Origin: Ancalomicrobiaceae bacterium
Lineage (GTDB): Bacteria > Pseudomonadota > Alphaproteobacteria > Rhizobiales > Ancalomicrobiaceae
NCBI GenBank assembly: GCA_031291595.1
Contig: JARLIU010000222.1
Location: forward strand, 1-44,019
Length of the DNA: 44,019 nt
Reading direction: 5' to 3'
Position numbers and translations under genes: made by a program. Below the pieces are notes generated by a model. The model was not told the DNA's origin. It did not search any database and saw only the letters and a list, made by a program, of their open reading frames with translations. Within the stretch, counting starts at the first letter, position 1; the number at the start of each line of letters is the position of its first letter. This document shows positions 24,826 to 35,111 of the stretch, piece by piece.

Positions 24826-25749
24826 TCACGCCGGGTCCGGAGGTGCAGCGGGCGGCAAGTCTGGCGCATTGGCAGTTGCGCCGGCGATCAGGGCATTGCG
24901 CCGGATGCCGCCGGCCCGTGCCAGCCGATCGACCATGACTTCGGCCAGCCGCTGCGCCTCGGCGACGACGCCCTCGTTGCCCGAGCGCTCGGCGATCAGC
25001 GAAAAGCGCTCGAATCCCGCCTCGATCAACGTCAGCCCCTCGACGGTATGGCGGATTGGCTCGACGGCCGGAGCAGGCTCGCTGTCGGCAGCGGCCGCTT
25101 CTTCCGCTGCGATGGTACGGAAAATGGCGGCATCGGCCGCTTCCCCGTTGACCTCGAGCAGACGGACCAGCACCCGGTGCGCGGCGGCGGCGGCGGCATG
25201 CCAGCGGCGGGAGATCGCGGCCAGTTCGTCGAGCGAGGCCGGGATCTCGACCGCCGTCGGCGGGTCGGCGCGGAAGGCGCGGCGGCGGAAGCGCCTGAGA
25301 TGGGCGGCATGCATCAGTTCGTCGCGCGCCAGATCCTCGGCCAACAACCGCACCGGCTCGCTCGTCGCTTCGGCCGCGACATAGGCGTAAAAGGCGAAGG
25401 CGAGCTCCTCGTTCCTGACGGCGAAGGCGAGCGCCTGATACGGGCCGAAGGCAGAGGTGACGAGATCCGCCTCGCTGGAGCCCGACGGCAATTCCCAGCG
25501 GATCGGCGCCGTGCCGATGGCGTGGCCGAGCATCGCCCGGCCGCGATCGTCGATCATCTCGACATGGCCTTGCTCGAAGTCGGCCAGCAGTCGGAATTCC
25601 GCCGCGACCGTCTCGGCACCGTCCGCCTGCATGCGTTCGGCCAACTGCTGGTAGCGCGTCGCCGCCTCGCATTCGAGCGCATGCGCCACGGCGAGCAGTT
25701 CACCGACCGAGGCAATGGCGCCCGGCACCTGGCCCGTTGGTTCCGTCAC
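24826..25749 (-). CDS. Ferritin-like (rubrerythrin-type) diiron protein in the nos operon
   Basis: A 307-residue protein whose first 160 residues form a four-helix diiron pattern. Candidate ligands are E28 (ECEAATRY), E59 and H62 (EQGH), E114 or E115 (RNEELAFAFY) and E144 and H147 (ELMH). A second Ala-rich helical half (about 190-300) has no recognised motif. There is no rubredoxin CxxC knuckle, so it is not a full rubrerythrin. The GTG at 25749 with GGGGAGG 6 bases upstream is the start; no ATG fits. It follows nosX by 23 bp, so it is co-transcribed with the nitrous oxide reductase genes. Its role there is not known to me. Protection from peroxide or nitric oxide, or metal handling, are options. 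Confidence 0.78.
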   Translation of the reverse strand: MTEPTGQVPGAIASVGELLAVAHALECEAATRYQQLAERMQADGAETVAAEFRLLADFEQGHVEMIDDRGRAMLGHAIGTAPIRWELPSGSSEADLVTSAFGPYQALAFAVRNEELAFAFYAYVAAEATSEPVRLLAEDLARDELMHAAHLRRFRRRAFRADPPTAVEIPASLDELAAISRRWHAAAAAAHRVLVRLLEVNGEAADAAIFRTIAAEEAAAADSEPAPAVEPIRHTVEGLTLIEAGFERFSLIAERSGNEGVVAEAQRLAEVMVDRLARAGGIRRNALIAGATANAPDLPPAAPPDPA

Positions 25750-25772
25750 TGCCGCCTCCCCTGGCCCGGCCG

Positions 25773-26759
25773 TCAGGCCCGTTCGATGCTGCGCGAGCCG
25801 TCCGGCTCGACGAAATGCGCGGTCAGCCCGCGCGCCCGGATGATCGGCACCGCCGCCTGCCGCGGCATCAGCGTGAAGGCGGTCGACAGCGCGTCCGCCT
25901 CGGTCGCCGTGGCCGCTTCGACCGACACCGACAGGAAGCGCCAGCTGGGGCGCCCGCTCGCCGGTTCGAACAGGTGGTTGAAGCGATGGCCTGGATCGAA
26001 CACCGTGCCGTAGCCGCCCGACGTCGACAGCGCACGGTTGGTCAGCCCGATGCGTTCGGCGATCTCGCCGGGCGAACGCGGATCCTCGAGCCCGACGCTC
26101 CACGGCCGGCCGTCCGGCCGGTCGCCGACGGCGCGGATCTCGCCCATGTCGACCAGCGCGCGTTCGATGCCGTTGGCGCGCAACAATTCGACGATGCGGT
26201 CGGTGACGTAGCCCTGGCCGATGCCGTTCAAGGTGGCACTCATGCCCGGCCGGGCAAAGCGGATGCGGCTGGACGAGATCTCCATCGCCTCCTGGCCGAT
26301 GCGAGCGACGGCGCGCGCGATGGCGTCGGCTGCAGGGCCCTGCGGCGCCGCGTCGGGGTTGGCGAAATGCCGCGCGTAGAGATCCCACAGCGGCTGCACG
26401 GTGACGTCAAAGGCGCCGCCGGTCAGCTCTGCGTACATCCGCGCCTCCGACAGGGTGCGGACCAGATCGAGCGGCGGCGCCTCGATCGCCCCGTCGCGGT
26501 TGAGGCGGTTCAGCGCGCTGTCCGGTCGGTACAGGCTGAGGATCGCTTCAAGCCGGTGGACTTCGGCCAAGCTCGCGGCGATCAGCCGTTCGGCGACGAC
26601 GGGATCGGGGTGATGGATCTGCAGTTTCGCATCGGCGCCGAGCGCTGCGCCCGACCAGACGCGCAGACGGCTTTCGGAAGCGGCCGGCGTGAAGCCGAGG
26701 AGCGGCAGGCCGCCGGCAGCGGCGGTGATCGAGATGAAGCGGCGACGATTCAGGCGCAT
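25773..26759 (-). CDS. nosX: FAD:protein FMN transferase NosX (ApbE family)
   Basis: A 328-residue periplasmic flavin transferase, exported by a Tat-type signal (NRRRFISITAAAGG at 5-18). ApbE hallmarks are LGADAKLQIHHPD near 45, TGGAFDVTVQPLWDLY near 120, SATLNGIGQGYVTDRIVE near 180, DMGEIRAVG near 210, and STSGGYGTVF near 250. NosX attaches FMN covalently to a Thr of NosR, which is needed to sustain N2O reduction. The start at 26759 overlaps the nosL stop (ATGA); a GTG one codon upstream is less likely. Confidence 0.92.
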   Translation of the reverse strand: MRLNRRRFISITAAAGGLPLLGFTPAASESRLRVWSGAALGADAKLQIHHPDPVVAERLIAASLAEVHRLEAILSLYRPDSALNRLNRDGAIEAPPLDLVRTLSEARMYAELTGGAFDVTVQPLWDLYARHFANPDAAPQGPAADAIARAVARIGQEAMEISSSRIRFARPGMSATLNGIGQGYVTDRIVELLRANGIERALVDMGEIRAVGDRPDGRPWSVGLEDPRSPGEIAERIGLTNRALSTSGGYGTVFDPGHRFNHLFEPASGRPSWRFLSVSVEAATATEADALSTAFTLMPRQAAVPIIRARGLTAHFVEPDGSRSIERA

Positions 26760-27271
26760 CACGGCTCTCCCGTTGACGAAGCAAGCACGTAGTCGGCGGG
26801 GATGTCGGCGAGCCGCACGATGCGACCGCCGTTATCCTGGCTGAAGCGGCGGGCGGCGGCTTCGTCGCCGAACGGAATGGTCTCGTCGGCATCCATGCCG
26901 CTCTTCTTGCGGCTGCCGATGACGAAAGTGGCGCGCTTGGCTTCGATCCAGGTGCCCGGCTCGGGCCGATCCCAATTCGTCGCGCGCGCCATGTCGTTGA
27001 CGTAGAAGGCGACGATGGTCTTGGGCATCTCGGGCAGGATCGAATAGGCGACCGCGTCGCGCACGCTCGAAAACCAGTAGGGATCGGGGATGTCGCGCAG
27101 GAAGATCTGGGCTTTCGGGCCGGAGTGCTCGGAGAGCAGCATGCCGCAGATCTGCGCCACCGTGTCCGTGCCCGGCTCCTGCGGTTTCGGCAGGGCCGCT
27201 ACGGCATCGTCGTTACAACCGGCGAGGAGCGGCAGTCCGGCAAGGCCGATGAGGAAGCTGCGTCTGTTCAT
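26759..27271 (-). CDS. nosL: Copper chaperone lipoprotein NosL
   Basis: A 170-residue outer-periplasmic lipoprotein with lipobox LLAGC (Cys19) after MNRRSFLIGLAGLP. It contains the NosL copper-binding signature ICGMLL (Cys and Met, near residue 42) and the conserved middle segment YWFSSVRDAVAY. NosL delivers Cu(I) to apo-NosZ with NosDFY for assembly of the CuZ centre. The start overlaps the nosY stop and the stop overlaps the nosX start, consistent with tight translational coupling. Confidence 0.93.
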   Translation of the reverse strand: MNRRSFLIGLAGLPLLAGCNDDAVAALPKPQEPGTDTVAQICGMLLSEHSGPKAQIFLRDIPDPYWFSSVRDAVAYSILPEMPKTIVAFYVNDMARATNWDRPEPGTWIEAKRATFVIGSRKKSGMDADETIPFGDEAAARRFSQDNGGRIVRLADIPADYVLASSTGEP

Positions 27272-28095
27272 ACCTGCCTCCTGGAGAACAGGGCCATGGC
27301 GGCGACCAGCGGCAGCACGGTCCAGGCAAGCAGTGCGGCGACGAGCGAGGGCGGGGACAGCGCGCTGCCGGCGCCCAGCCCGGCGAGACCGGCAAAGCCG
27401 CTGACCTCGGTCGAGGCGGTCAAGGTCAGCAGCCGGTAGGCGTCGGTCGGATTGAGGAGAAGCAGCGCGTTGAGGAGGGGCGCGCTCACTGAGCGGCCCT
27501 GGTCGGCGGCCAGCAGTCCGAGAAGTCCCATGTCGTACAGGAGGACGAACACCAGCCAGACACCGACGGCGATGCCGCCGGCCGTGCCGCGATCCCGGAC
27601 GAGCGTACTGACGAACGTGCCGATGGCAATGAACACGCTGCCCAACAGGACCGAAGCCGCGACCATCAGAACGAAAGCCTCGCCCGTCGCGGCGTCGACG
27701 TCGCCGGTCGTGGCGAGCAACAGCCCGGCCAGCCCGTAGCCGATGATGGTGGAGACCGCCAGGCTCGCCACGTGGCCGAGGAATTTTCCGGTGATGACCT
27801 GCCAGCGGTTGAGCGGATAGGCGAGCAGCAGCGCCATGGTACCGCGATCGATCTCGCCGACGACGGCATCGTAGGAGAGCAGCAGCGCCACCAGCGGGAT
27901 CAGGAAGATTGTGAGGCTCGACAGACTGACGACGGTGACGGCGAGCGCATTGACCTTGAGCGCGCCGGTCGGGGCGGAGCCGAGGAAGGCGAGCGTCAGG
28001 GCGAGCGCGGCCAGCAGCACCGTGACTGCCACGACCCAGCGATTGCGCAAGCCGTCCCGCAGTTCTTTCAGGGCGATCAGCAGGATCGGTCTCAT
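27268..28095 (-). CDS. nosY: NosY, permease of the NosDFY copper-site maturation ABC transporter
   Basis: A 275-residue inner-membrane protein with six hydrophobic segments. It begins MRPILLIALKELRDGLRNRW, typical of ABC-2 type permeases. It also has DAVVGEIDRGTMALLLAYP, the conserved first cytoplasmic loop. It forms a complex with the ATPase NosF and periplasmic NosD that feeds the CuZ site of NosZ. The ATG at 28095 overlaps the nosF stop. Confidence 0.92.
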   Translation of the reverse strand: MRPILLIALKELRDGLRNRWVVAVTVLLAALALTLAFLGSAPTGALKVNALAVTVVSLSSLTIFLIPLVALLLSYDAVVGEIDRGTMALLLAYPLNRWQVITGKFLGHVASLAVSTIIGYGLAGLLLATTGDVDAATGEAFVLMVAASVLLGSVFIAIGTFVSTLVRDRGTAGGIAVGVWLVFVLLYDMGLLGLLAADQGRSVSAPLLNALLLLNPTDAYRLLTLTASTEVSGFAGLAGLGAGSALSPPSLVAALLAWTVLPLVAAMALFSRRQV

Positions 28096-29033
28096 GCATC
28101 CCCCCGCTGGAACGAGGCATAGAGGTCGTCGAGCGACGGCCGGATGATTTCGACGTCGCGAACATCCGGCGGCAGCTGCCGCAGCGTGTCGGTGAGCATC
28201 GCCTCGTCACATTCGATCTCGATCAGCCCGCCGGGCCCCTCCTGCCAACCGGACCAGTCGTAGCCGCGGGAGGGCTGGCGCCGCAGGCGGATCTTCGGCT
28301 GCATCGCCGCCAGTTGGCGCAGCAGCCCGAGGGTGCCGTCGGCAACCTTGCGGCCGCGGTTCATGACGACGACGCGGTCGACCTGGCCTTCCAGTTCGGC
28401 GAGCGCATGCGAGGACAACAGCACGGTGGCGCCGTCGCGGCGCAGGTCGCCGAGGATCCCGTAGAAGGTGTGCCGAAGTTCCGGATCGAGGCCGGTGGTC
28501 GGCTCGTCGAGCAGCATCAGCCGGGGGTGGCCGAGCATCGCCTGAGCCAGCCCCAGACGCTGCCGCATGCCCTTGGAATAGGTGCCGACCCGTCGGTTGC
28601 GGGCGCCGGCGAGCCCGACACGATCGATGAGGCCGGCGTTCGCTTGAACCGGCTGGCGTTTCAGCCGGGCGTAAAACGCCAGCGTCTCCGCCCCGGTCAG
28701 CGACGGCGACAGCGAGACATTTTCCGGCAGATAGCCGATCCTGGCGCGCGCCGCCGCCGCCGCCCGGCTCCCCGGCTCGGCGCCGAGAACGCGGATGCTG
28801 CCCGATGTCGGAGCGATCAATCCCAGCATCAGCTTGATCAGCGTCGACTTGCCGGCACCATTGTGGCCGACGAGGCCGATGCATTCGCCTGGATGCAGCG
28901 TCAGATCGACGTCGTCGACGGCGAGCAGACGGCCGTAGTGGCGGGAAATGCCGGACAGGACGACGGTCGGCTCGCTGAGCGGATGCTTTCGGGTCGCTGC
29001 GCAGCCGTCGGTGGCTAGGGTCGCTGCGTTCAC
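28092..29033 (-). CDS. nosF: NosF, ATPase of the NosDFY maturation complex
   Basis: A 313-residue ABC ATPase. Walker A is GHNGAGKST near residue 57, the signature region is TYSKGMRQRLGLAQ, and Walker B is LMLLDEPTTGLD. A C-terminal regulatory stretch of about 90 residues follows. ATP hydrolysis drives the NosY-NosD complex in CuZ assembly. No ATG lies near the domain start. The GTG at 29033, overlapping the nosD stop (GTGA), is the only coupling start and fits the pattern of the other junctions in this operon. Confidence 0.92.
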   Translation of the reverse strand: MNAATLATDGCAATRKHPLSEPTVVLSGISRHYGRLLAVDDVDLTLHPGECIGLVGHNGAGKSTLIKLMLGLIAPTSGSIRVLGAEPGSRAAAAARARIGYLPENVSLSPSLTGAETLAFYARLKRQPVQANAGLIDRVGLAGARNRRVGTYSKGMRQRLGLAQAMLGHPRLMLLDEPTTGLDPELRHTFYGILGDLRRDGATVLLSSHALAELEGQVDRVVVMNRGRKVADGTLGLLRQLAAMQPKIRLRRQPSRGYDWSGWQEGPGGLIEIECDEAMLTDTLRQLPPDVRDVEIIRPSLDDLYASFQRGDA

Positions 29034-30304
29034 GGCGTACTCCAATGCGGGGTGGAGGACGGATCGGGTGCCATCAGCGGCGCGGTGTCGATGACGCCGC
29101 CCGGATGCAGCGCCGGGAACTGGGTCTGCGCCCAGCGCACCACTTGCACCGCCGGGCTGTTCAACAACAGCTTGGCCGCGGGCGCGCGCCACACCACCTG
29201 ATCCATCAGATTGTTGGGTCGGTACGGCTTGTCGGCAACACCGTTGCCGTCGAGGTCGAAGGCCGGATTGTCGCTGTAATAATTGCCGCGGCCCTTGACC
29301 GACCAGTCGACTAGTCGCGTGCCGACATACATGACCTGGGTGCGGTTCCGCACGAAGGCATTGCCGGCAATGGCGTTGCGCTCGGAGCCGGCGGTGAAGT
29401 GCACGCCGATCTCGCAACCTTCGAACCAATTGTCGGAAAAGCTGTTCTTGTTGGCGTTGTAGATGAACAGGCATTTGTCGCTGCCGCGAACCGCGTTGCG
29501 CTCGACCAGCGACTCGTTGGCGTAGTTGAACAACAGGCCGTGCTCATGGTCGTGGTCGGAGACGTTATGGATGAGCTTCAGTCTATCCGAATACATCATG
29601 ACGTAACCGGCATCATTGCCGACCGACACGTTGTCGATGACGCTGCTGTCGTTCGTATACATGAAGTGCACGGCGAAGCGTAGCTTGTGGAACCGGTTGC
29701 CGGCGACCAGATTGTTCCTGCTCGTCACCGAGAACACGCCGTCGCGGCCGTTGCGGATGTCGTTGTCGAGGATCTTCGAGCCCGGAGTGTTCCACAGCGA
29801 TACCGCCGGTCCGCGCTCGCTGACCCGGAGTTTCTTCAAGCCGTCGATGACGTTGTGGCGCACGATCACGTCGCGCGGCCCGTCGAGATAGACAGAGACG
29901 AGATTGTCTTCGATCGCGTTGTTCTCGATCACCGCCCGGTCGCCGTCGCGCCCGACGAAGACGCCGGAATTCTTGTCGATCAGGGCGAGGCCGGAGCCGG
30001 TGACGGTCAGGCCGCGGACCGTCACGTCCGCCGCCGCGATGGTGATGGCGCTGGCTTGCCCGGAGCCGCGGATGACCGCTCCCGGTTCACCTTGCAGGGT
30101 GACGTGGGGGACCTGGATCATCAGGTCCCCCACGTGCTCGCCTGCCGCGATGAGGAGGGTGTCACCGGGCAGGGCTCGGGACAGCGCCCCCGCGACGCTG
30201 TCGCCTGTGGCGACGGTGAGGGTTTCCGCGCGCGCCGCCTGCCCCGTCGCTCCGAGGAGAACGGGCAGGACGAACAACGGGAGGGCGAGCGCGCGCGAAA
30301 GCAT
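29030..30304 (-). CDS. nosD: NosD, periplasmic beta-helix copper-site maturation protein
   Basis: A 424-residue periplasmic protein with a Sec signal (LALPLFVLPVLLGATGQAARA, mature from about residue 27). Repeated right-handed beta-helix turns follow, such as VIENNAIEDNLVSVYLDG, VIRHNVIDG and DNDIRNGRDGVFSVTS. The conserved block GNYYSDNPAFDLDGNGVADKPY lies near the end. It docks on NosFY and takes part in building the sulfide-containing CuZ centre of NosZ. Only 3 bp separate it from nosZ. Confidence 0.94.
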   Translation of the reverse strand: MLSRALALPLFVLPVLLGATGQAARAETLTVATGDSVAGALSRALPGDTLLIAAGEHVGDLMIQVPHVTLQGEPGAVIRGSGQASAITIAAADVTVRGLTVTGSGLALIDKNSGVFVGRDGDRAVIENNAIEDNLVSVYLDGPRDVIVRHNVIDGLKKLRVSERGPAVSLWNTPGSKILDNDIRNGRDGVFSVTSRNNLVAGNRFHKLRFAVHFMYTNDSSVIDNVSVGNDAGYVMMYSDRLKLIHNVSDHDHEHGLLFNYANESLVERNAVRGSDKCLFIYNANKNSFSDNWFEGCEIGVHFTAGSERNAIAGNAFVRNRTQVMYVGTRLVDWSVKGRGNYYSDNPAFDLDGNGVADKPYRPNNLMDQVVWRAPAAKLLLNSPAVQVVRWAQTQFPALHPGGVIDTAPLMAPDPSSTPHWSTP

Positions 30305-30307
30305 GGT

Positions 30308-32221
30308 TCAGGCCTTCTTCGGGTGGACGATCATGCGGCCCGACATTTCCATGTGCAGCGCGTGGCAGAACCACTGGCAGTACCACCAGTGTACGCCCGG
30401 CCGGTCGGCGGTGAACGTCACCGAGGCGGTCTCCAGGGGCGAGATCTCCATGCAGATGCCGTAGCGGACGATGGTGAAGCCGTGAGTCAGGTCCTCGATG
30501 TCGTCCATATTGGTGAGGAACACCGTGACCTCGTCGCCCTCGTTCACCTCGAACTTGTCGAGGCTGTACTGCGGGGCGTTCGAGTGCATGTAGACGCGCA
30601 CCTTGTTGCCGTCGCGAATGACGTCGGCGGCTTCCTCCAGCTTGATGCCGTCCTTCTTCGCCCACTGGCGCGCCTCTTCCCACATCGGATCGTCGCGCGT
30701 CCAGATGGTGATCGGGTTCAGCTTGGAGCGGTGGACGATCATGATGTCGTGCGGTTCGGCGAACGCCGGGCCGTCATGCACGAGTTCCATCCGGCCGGTC
30801 GAAATGTCGATCAGCTGATCGTTCTCGGGGTGCAGGGGACCGACCGGCAGGAACCGGTCCTTCGAGAACTTGTTAAGCGACATCAGCCACTTGCCGTCTG
30901 CCTCCTTGGTCTCGCCCATGGAGGTGTGGTTGTGGCCCGGCTGGTAGTGGACGTCGATCTTCTGCAGGATCGGGTCGACCTTCTCGCCGCTGAAGGCACG
31001 CTTGGCGAGATCGATGTTCCACATCACCATCTGGCTGTCGATGAAGGCGGTGGTGAAGGCGTTGCCTTTGCCATCGAAGGCGGTGTGCAGCGGCCCGAGG
31101 CCGATCTGCGGCTCGGCGACGATGACGTCGCGCTCCTTGATCTTCGAATCGAACAGGTCATCGAGCTTCCTGACGTCGATGACGCTGACCGTCGGCGACA
31201 GCTTGCCGTTGATCACCACATGGATGCCATCGGGGGCGGTGTTGACGCCGTGGGGAGAGTTCGGGATCGGGACGTAGCGGGTGTATTTCGAGCCGTGCCG
31301 GCCGTCGACCACCTTGATGCCGCTCATCACCTTGTAGTCGCCGTCCTTCACCGCCTGTTCGATGCGCTTGATGTTGAAGACGACCACCCAGGCCTGCTCG
31401 TGGTCGGTCATTTCGGCGACCGTCGTGCCCTTGGTCGGGTTGTAGCAGCTGGAGAACGAATATTTGCCCTGATAGTCGGCGTCGGTGTTGTCGAGGTTGC
31501 CGTCGACCAGCACCTGCCAGGCCACTTCCATCTTGTCGCCGTCGATCGCCGTATAGACCGACCAGTAGTTCTTCGGGTCGAGGAGATCTCCCGAGCCGTC
31601 GTTCGGGATCGGAATGATGTGCTCGGAATTGGCGAAGACGTAGCCGGTGCGCGGAAACTTCTGTGGCCTGAGGCCGTGGATGTCGGAGGCGTTCGGGACC
31701 TCGATGATCTTGTCGGTCTTCATCACGTCGCAGCGGATGCGCGCCACGCGGCAGTTCGCCTTGTCGTTGACGAAAATGTAGCGGCCGTCGTAGGTGCCGT
31801 CAGTGAACGACATGTGCGGGTGGTGCAGGTCGCCGTTGTGCCAGACGCCGCCGCGGCTCTCCAGGAACTTCTTGGTCTCCGGCGTCAGACCCTCGGTGAG
31901 GATCTTGCGGCTTTCGTTGGTGATGCCCCAACCGGTGGCGCTGTCGCGATTGAACACCGGGATGCGCATCAGTTCGCGGCCCGACGGCAGCACCTGGATG
32001 CGCACCTCGCCGGTCTGGCCGGAGGAGTTGAAGGCATAGTATTCGTCGAGATCGCCGGGCTTGACCTCGACGCTCTGGCCGCGCGCCGCGGCGCGGGCCT
32101 CCTTGACGAACTGAAGATAGGCAGCGCCGCCGGTCAGGGCCGCGGCCCCGACGAGGGTGGATCCGCCGAGCACGCCGCGCCGGCTGACGCCTTGTTTGGA
32201 GTTCTGGGGGTCGTCGGTCAT
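30308..32221 (-). CDS. nosZ: Nitrous-oxide reductase NosZ (clade I, Tat-exported)
   Basis: A 637-residue periplasmic copper enzyme that reduces N2O to N2. The N-terminus has a twin-arginine signal ([15 protein letters not shown] from residue 13), the mark of clade I NosZ. CuZ histidine motifs are [37 protein letters not shown] and FAEPHDIM. The C-terminal cupredoxin domain carries the CuA site: DLTHGFTI and [12 protein letters not shown] with both Cys, Trp, His and Met. All expected ligands seem present. AGGAGG lies about 10 bases before the ATG at 32221; the open frame beyond it is a shadow of nosR. A small CCCGC/GCGGG hairpin lies in the 65-bp gap after nosR. Confidence 0.97.
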   Translation of the reverse strand: MTDDPQNSKQGVSRRGVLGGSTLVGAAALTGGAAYLQFVKEARAAARGQSVEVKPGDLDEYYAFNSSGQTGEVRIQVLPSGRELMRIPVFNRDSATGWGITNESRKILTEGLTPETKKFLESRGGVWHNGDLHHPHMSFTDGTYDGRYIFVNDKANCRVARIRCDVMKTDKIIEVPNASDIHGLRPQKFPRTGYVFANSEHIIPIPNDGSGDLLDPKNYWSVYTAIDGDKMEVAWQVLVDGNLDNTDADYQGKYSFSSCYNPTKGTTVAEMTDHEQAWVVVFNIKRIEQAVKDGDYKVMSGIKVVDGRHGSKYTRYVPIPNSPHGVNTAPDGIHVVINGKLSPTVSVIDVRKLDDLFDSKIKERDVIVAEPQIGLGPLHTAFDGKGNAFTTAFIDSQMVMWNIDLAKRAFSGEKVDPILQKIDVHYQPGHNHTSMGETKEADGKWLMSLNKFSKDRFLPVGPLHPENDQLIDISTGRMELVHDGPAFAEPHDIMIVHRSKLNPITIWTRDDPMWEEARQWAKKDGIKLEEAADVIRDGNKVRVYMHSNAPQYSLDKFEVNEGDEVTVFLTNMDDIEDLTHGFTIVRYGICMEISPLETASVTFTADRPGVHWWYCQWFCHALHMEMSGRMIVHPKKA

Positions 32222-32286
32222 CTTGGTCTTGCCTCCTGGGTCCCGCTTGGCGCGGGGGGTCGTGGGGTTGGCTTGTTCGAACCGGC

Positions 32287-34578
32287 TCACGCGCCGGGCA
32301 TGTCGGTCTCGCCAGCCAAGTCCGAGATCTTGTGGGCTGGCGGGAGGATCGGGATGCTGTTGGCGCCGCCGGTGTTGGCACGCACCGTGCCGGGCGACGT
32401 GGCGGCGAATTTCTCGCGCTTCAACCGGCGCTGGATCATCACCGGGCATTTGCGGTCGTGGTGGTAGAGCATCTGGCAATGCAGGCACTGGATGCATTCG
32501 TTCGGGTTGATATGGCCTTCCGGATGGATCGCCTGCACCGGGCATTCGTTGGCGCAGCGCTGGCAGGGATTGCCGCATTCCCGGTACCGCCGCAGCCAAT
32601 CGAACAGCCGCAGCCGCGCCGGGATCGCCATGGCCGCGCCGAGCGGGCAGAGGTAGCGGCAGAAGGCGCGCTCGACGAACAGGCTGGCGGCGATCATCGC
32701 GCCGGCGTAGAGGACGAACGGCCATTCGCGGGCAAACTTGAGGATGATGGCTGTCTTGAACGGCTCGACCTCCGCCGCCTGTTCGGCCGTGCCGAGTGCG
32801 CTCAACGAGATGCCGAACAGCACCAGGAAGATGATGTATTTCAGCGCCGTCAGCCGCTGGTGCGTGGTGAAGGCGATCTTCAGCTGCGGAATGCCGATGC
32901 GCTTGGCCAAGCGGTTGGTGAGTTCCTGCAGCGCGCCGAACGGGCACAGCCAGCCGCAATAGGCGCCGCGGTTCCAGAACAACAGCGAGGCAGCGGTCGC
33001 GAACCACAGGATGAAAATCAGCGGCGCCATCAGGAAGTAGTCCCAACGGAAGTCGGTCCTGAGCGCGTTGAGGAAGGCCAGCACGTTGACCACCGACAGC
33101 TGTGCCTGGGCGTACCAGCCGATGTAGACGAGCGTGAACACGAGGAAGCCGAGCCGCACCCGGTCGTAGAGGACGGGGCGGCGGACGAACCAATCCTGGA
33201 AAAAGAAGATGAGGGTCAATAGGCCGATGGCAACCACGAGCACGGCGATCTCGGGCGCCTTGTCGCGCCACAGCCGCTGCCATACGGGCGGCTCGCTCGC
33301 ATCCGGGTTGGCCGCGGCGGTCGGCGTCACCTGGGCCGGGCCAGTTGCAGCCGGGGCGGCGGGGGCCTTGGCTGCGGCGGCCGGTTTCAGATAGGTCTCG
33401 GGGAGCGAATAGCCGGCGTCGAAGGTGAGGAACGCCTTGTCGCGCGCGCCTATCGCCCGCTGCGCCAGGAGCTTCAGCGTCCACGGCGCCGTCACGTCAA
33501 GACTTTGGCCGGTCGGCACGCGGAAAATATCGACGTCGCGGAAGTTCGGCGCGCCGACGGCGGCGATATCGCCGACGCGGGTATGGGTGAGGTCGTGGAA
33601 GTGGATGGCGGCGTCGCCCTGGTTGATCTCGAAACGGTCGAAGATGCCGCCGCGTACGTAGCCCGAACCTTTGTAGGAATAGGCACCGTTGGCCGCGATC
33701 AGGATGGCGGCCTGGCCGGGCTTCAGGCTTTTGGCGAACGTTGCATAGTGCTGGTCGCCGAGCAGCCGCTTGCCGATCGCCGGCACGGAAATGGGGGCGA
33801 TATAGAGGTCGATGAAACTGTCGCTGGGGTCGTCGGATTCCGGATGGTCGGCGGCGTCCTGGTGGCCGGTCCGGCGAAAGGCCTCGCTGACGTCGCCGAC
33901 CGAGAGCGACAGCCGCCGTACCGAGCCGTCGCCGAGCAGCCCGAGCCAGTCGGCCGCGGCCTCGCGGGTGGGATCGACTTGCCGTTGCACCGTTTCGATC
34001 GCGACGGCCGGGCCGCCGATGCCGAGGCTGCGCGCCACGCGGACGCCCGAGCGCACCATGCTTTCGGCGATGACGGTGACGGTGACGGTGGCGCCGGAGA
34101 CGATATCGACTTTCGGCTGCTCGGCTGCGGCATCGCGGCTGAGCTTCAATACGTCCGTGCCGATGTAACCGGCGATGAAGGCGGCGATGCGCGCCGGCGG
34201 AACGCCGATGAGAACGATCGGCTCGTGGTGCGCCATCAGCTTGGCGCCGGTGATCTTGCCGTCTGTCGAGAGACCCACCAGGATCTCGATCGGCTGGCCG
34301 GAATAGCCGGTCGAATTGACCCAATCGGCGTTGACGAAAGCGTAGCCGACGCGTTTGCCGCCGGCGAGTACGTCGGCATGGGGCGGAGTGCCGGTTACCG
34401 CGCCATAGTGATCGGCGCCGGGCAAAATGTCGGCGGGCGGCACTTTGGCAAGATAGTCGGCGAGATGGCTGTCGGCCGCCCGCGCCGGCAGCACGCCGGC
34501 AACGACAAGGGACAGGGCGGCGATCATCAGCCAGTTGAACAATCTACCCACGGCACGCCTCTTCGGGCCAAGATTCAT
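32287..34578 (-). CDS. nosR: NosR, flavin and iron-sulfur membrane protein of N2O respiration
   Basis: A 763-residue polytopic protein with an N-terminal signal ([15 protein letters not shown]) and a periplasmic FMN-binding domain with DIVSGATVT (161-166 region). NosX is expected to flavinylate the Thr there. An Ala/Pro-rich linker near 410-430 is followed by six membrane segments. CGWLCPFG and CRYLCPLG motifs are present, and the C-terminal two [4Fe-4S] ferredoxin-like set reads [13 protein letters not shown] and [18 protein letters not shown]. NosR passes electrons toward NosZ and supports nosZ expression. It follows the cytochrome c gene by 164 bp and precedes nosZ. Confidence 0.96.
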   Translation of the reverse strand: MNLGPKRRAVGRLFNWLMIAALSLVVAGVLPARAADSHLADYLAKVPPADILPGADHYGAVTGTPPHADVLAGGKRVGYAFVNADWVNSTGYSGQPIEILVGLSTDGKITGAKLMAHHEPIVLIGVPPARIAAFIAGYIGTDVLKLSRDAAAEQPKVDIVSGATVTVTVIAESMVRSGVRVARSLGIGGPAVAIETVQRQVDPTREAAADWLGLLGDGSVRRLSLSVGDVSEAFRRTGHQDAADHPESDDPSDSFIDLYIAPISVPAIGKRLLGDQHYATFAKSLKPGQAAILIAANGAYSYKGSGYVRGGIFDRFEINQGDAAIHFHDLTHTRVGDIAAVGAPNFRDVDIFRVPTGQSLDVTAPWTLKLLAQRAIGARDKAFLTFDAGYSLPETYLKPAAAAKAPAAPAATGPAQVTPTAAANPDASEPPVWQRLWRDKAPEIAVLVVAIGLLTLIFFFQDWFVRRPVLYDRVRLGFLVFTLVYIGWYAQAQLSVVNVLAFLNALRTDFRWDYFLMAPLIFILWFATAASLLFWNRGAYCGWLCPFGALQELTNRLAKRIGIPQLKIAFTTHQRLTALKYIIFLVLFGISLSALGTAEQAAEVEPFKTAIILKFAREWPFVLYAGAMIAASLFVERAFCRYLCPLGAAMAIPARLRLFDWLRRYRECGNPCQRCANECPVQAIHPEGHINPNECIQCLHCQMLYHHDRKCPVMIQRRLKREKFAATSPGTVRANTGGANSIPILPPAHKISDLAGETDMPGA

Positions 34579-34742
34579 CGTTGCGAGGCGCGGGCAGCGC
34601 CTCAGCTTTTGTCGGTGCGATGATTTCAGTTTCGAGCGGCCGCGCTGCGACGGTCGGCGGCGACCGTCCCGACAGGCCGGTGTCCAAATTCCGATACTTG
34701 CGACCCGCCTGCTGCGGGCTCAAATGCCAAATTCGCCCCAGC

Positions 34743-35111
34743 TCATTTCAGCGTGGCGAGATAGGCGATCACGTTGGCACGATCCTCAGCATTCGGCAGG
34801 CCGGCAAACGTCATCTTGGTGCCGGGCACCAGCGCCTGCGGCTTGGTCAAGTAAACGTCGAGCGTCGCCTCGTCCCAAGTCTTGTTGGCGGACTTCATCG
34901 CCGGCGAATAGGGATAGCCCTCAACCGAGGCCGAATGCCGCCCGACGACGCCGAAGAGCGTCGGGCCGATGTTCTTCTTGGCCGGATCGATGGTGTGGCA
35001 CAGCGCGCATTTGCCGAAGACGGTCTTGCCCGCGACAGGATCGCCAGCGAGGCCCGGTGCGGTGGACACCACCACCGCTGCGGCGGCGACGACAAAACTG
35101 GCGACTTTCAT
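34743..35111 (-). CDS. Small periplasmic class I cytochrome c heading the nos cluster
   Basis: A 122-residue c-type cytochrome with a signal peptide (SFVVAAAAVVVSTAPGLA, cleavage after about residue 22). The heme-binding motif CALCH lies near residue 35, followed by NIGPTLFGVVGR. The axial Met is in GTKMTFAGL near residue 98. This is the c550/c2-like pattern. It is a plausible electron carrier between the bc1 complex and the CuA site of NosZ. It is the first gene of the minus-strand series, 164 bp before nosR. That gap shows a CCCGC/GCGGG hairpin at about 34700-34716 but no clear promoter. A cytochrome c gene beside nos is known in several denitrifiers. Confidence 0.9.
   Translation of the reverse strand: MKVASFVVAAAAVVVSTAPGLAGDPVAGKTVFGKCALCHTIDPAKKNIGPTLFGVVGRHSASVEGYPYSPAMKSANKTWDEATLDVYLTKPQALVPGTKMTFAGLPNAEDRANVIAYLATLK

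Noticed and set aside
29687-32467. 926-codon open frame on the plus strand opposite nosZ and nosD
   Set aside because: Antisense shadow; nosZ and nosD on the other strand carry all expected motifs, and this frame shows only Val/Asp/His-rich junk.
30308-33484. A 1058-residue fusion upstream of NosZ
   Set aside because: The extra N-terminus is an alternative frame of nosR; NosZ has its own ribosome site, ATG and Tat signal at 32221.
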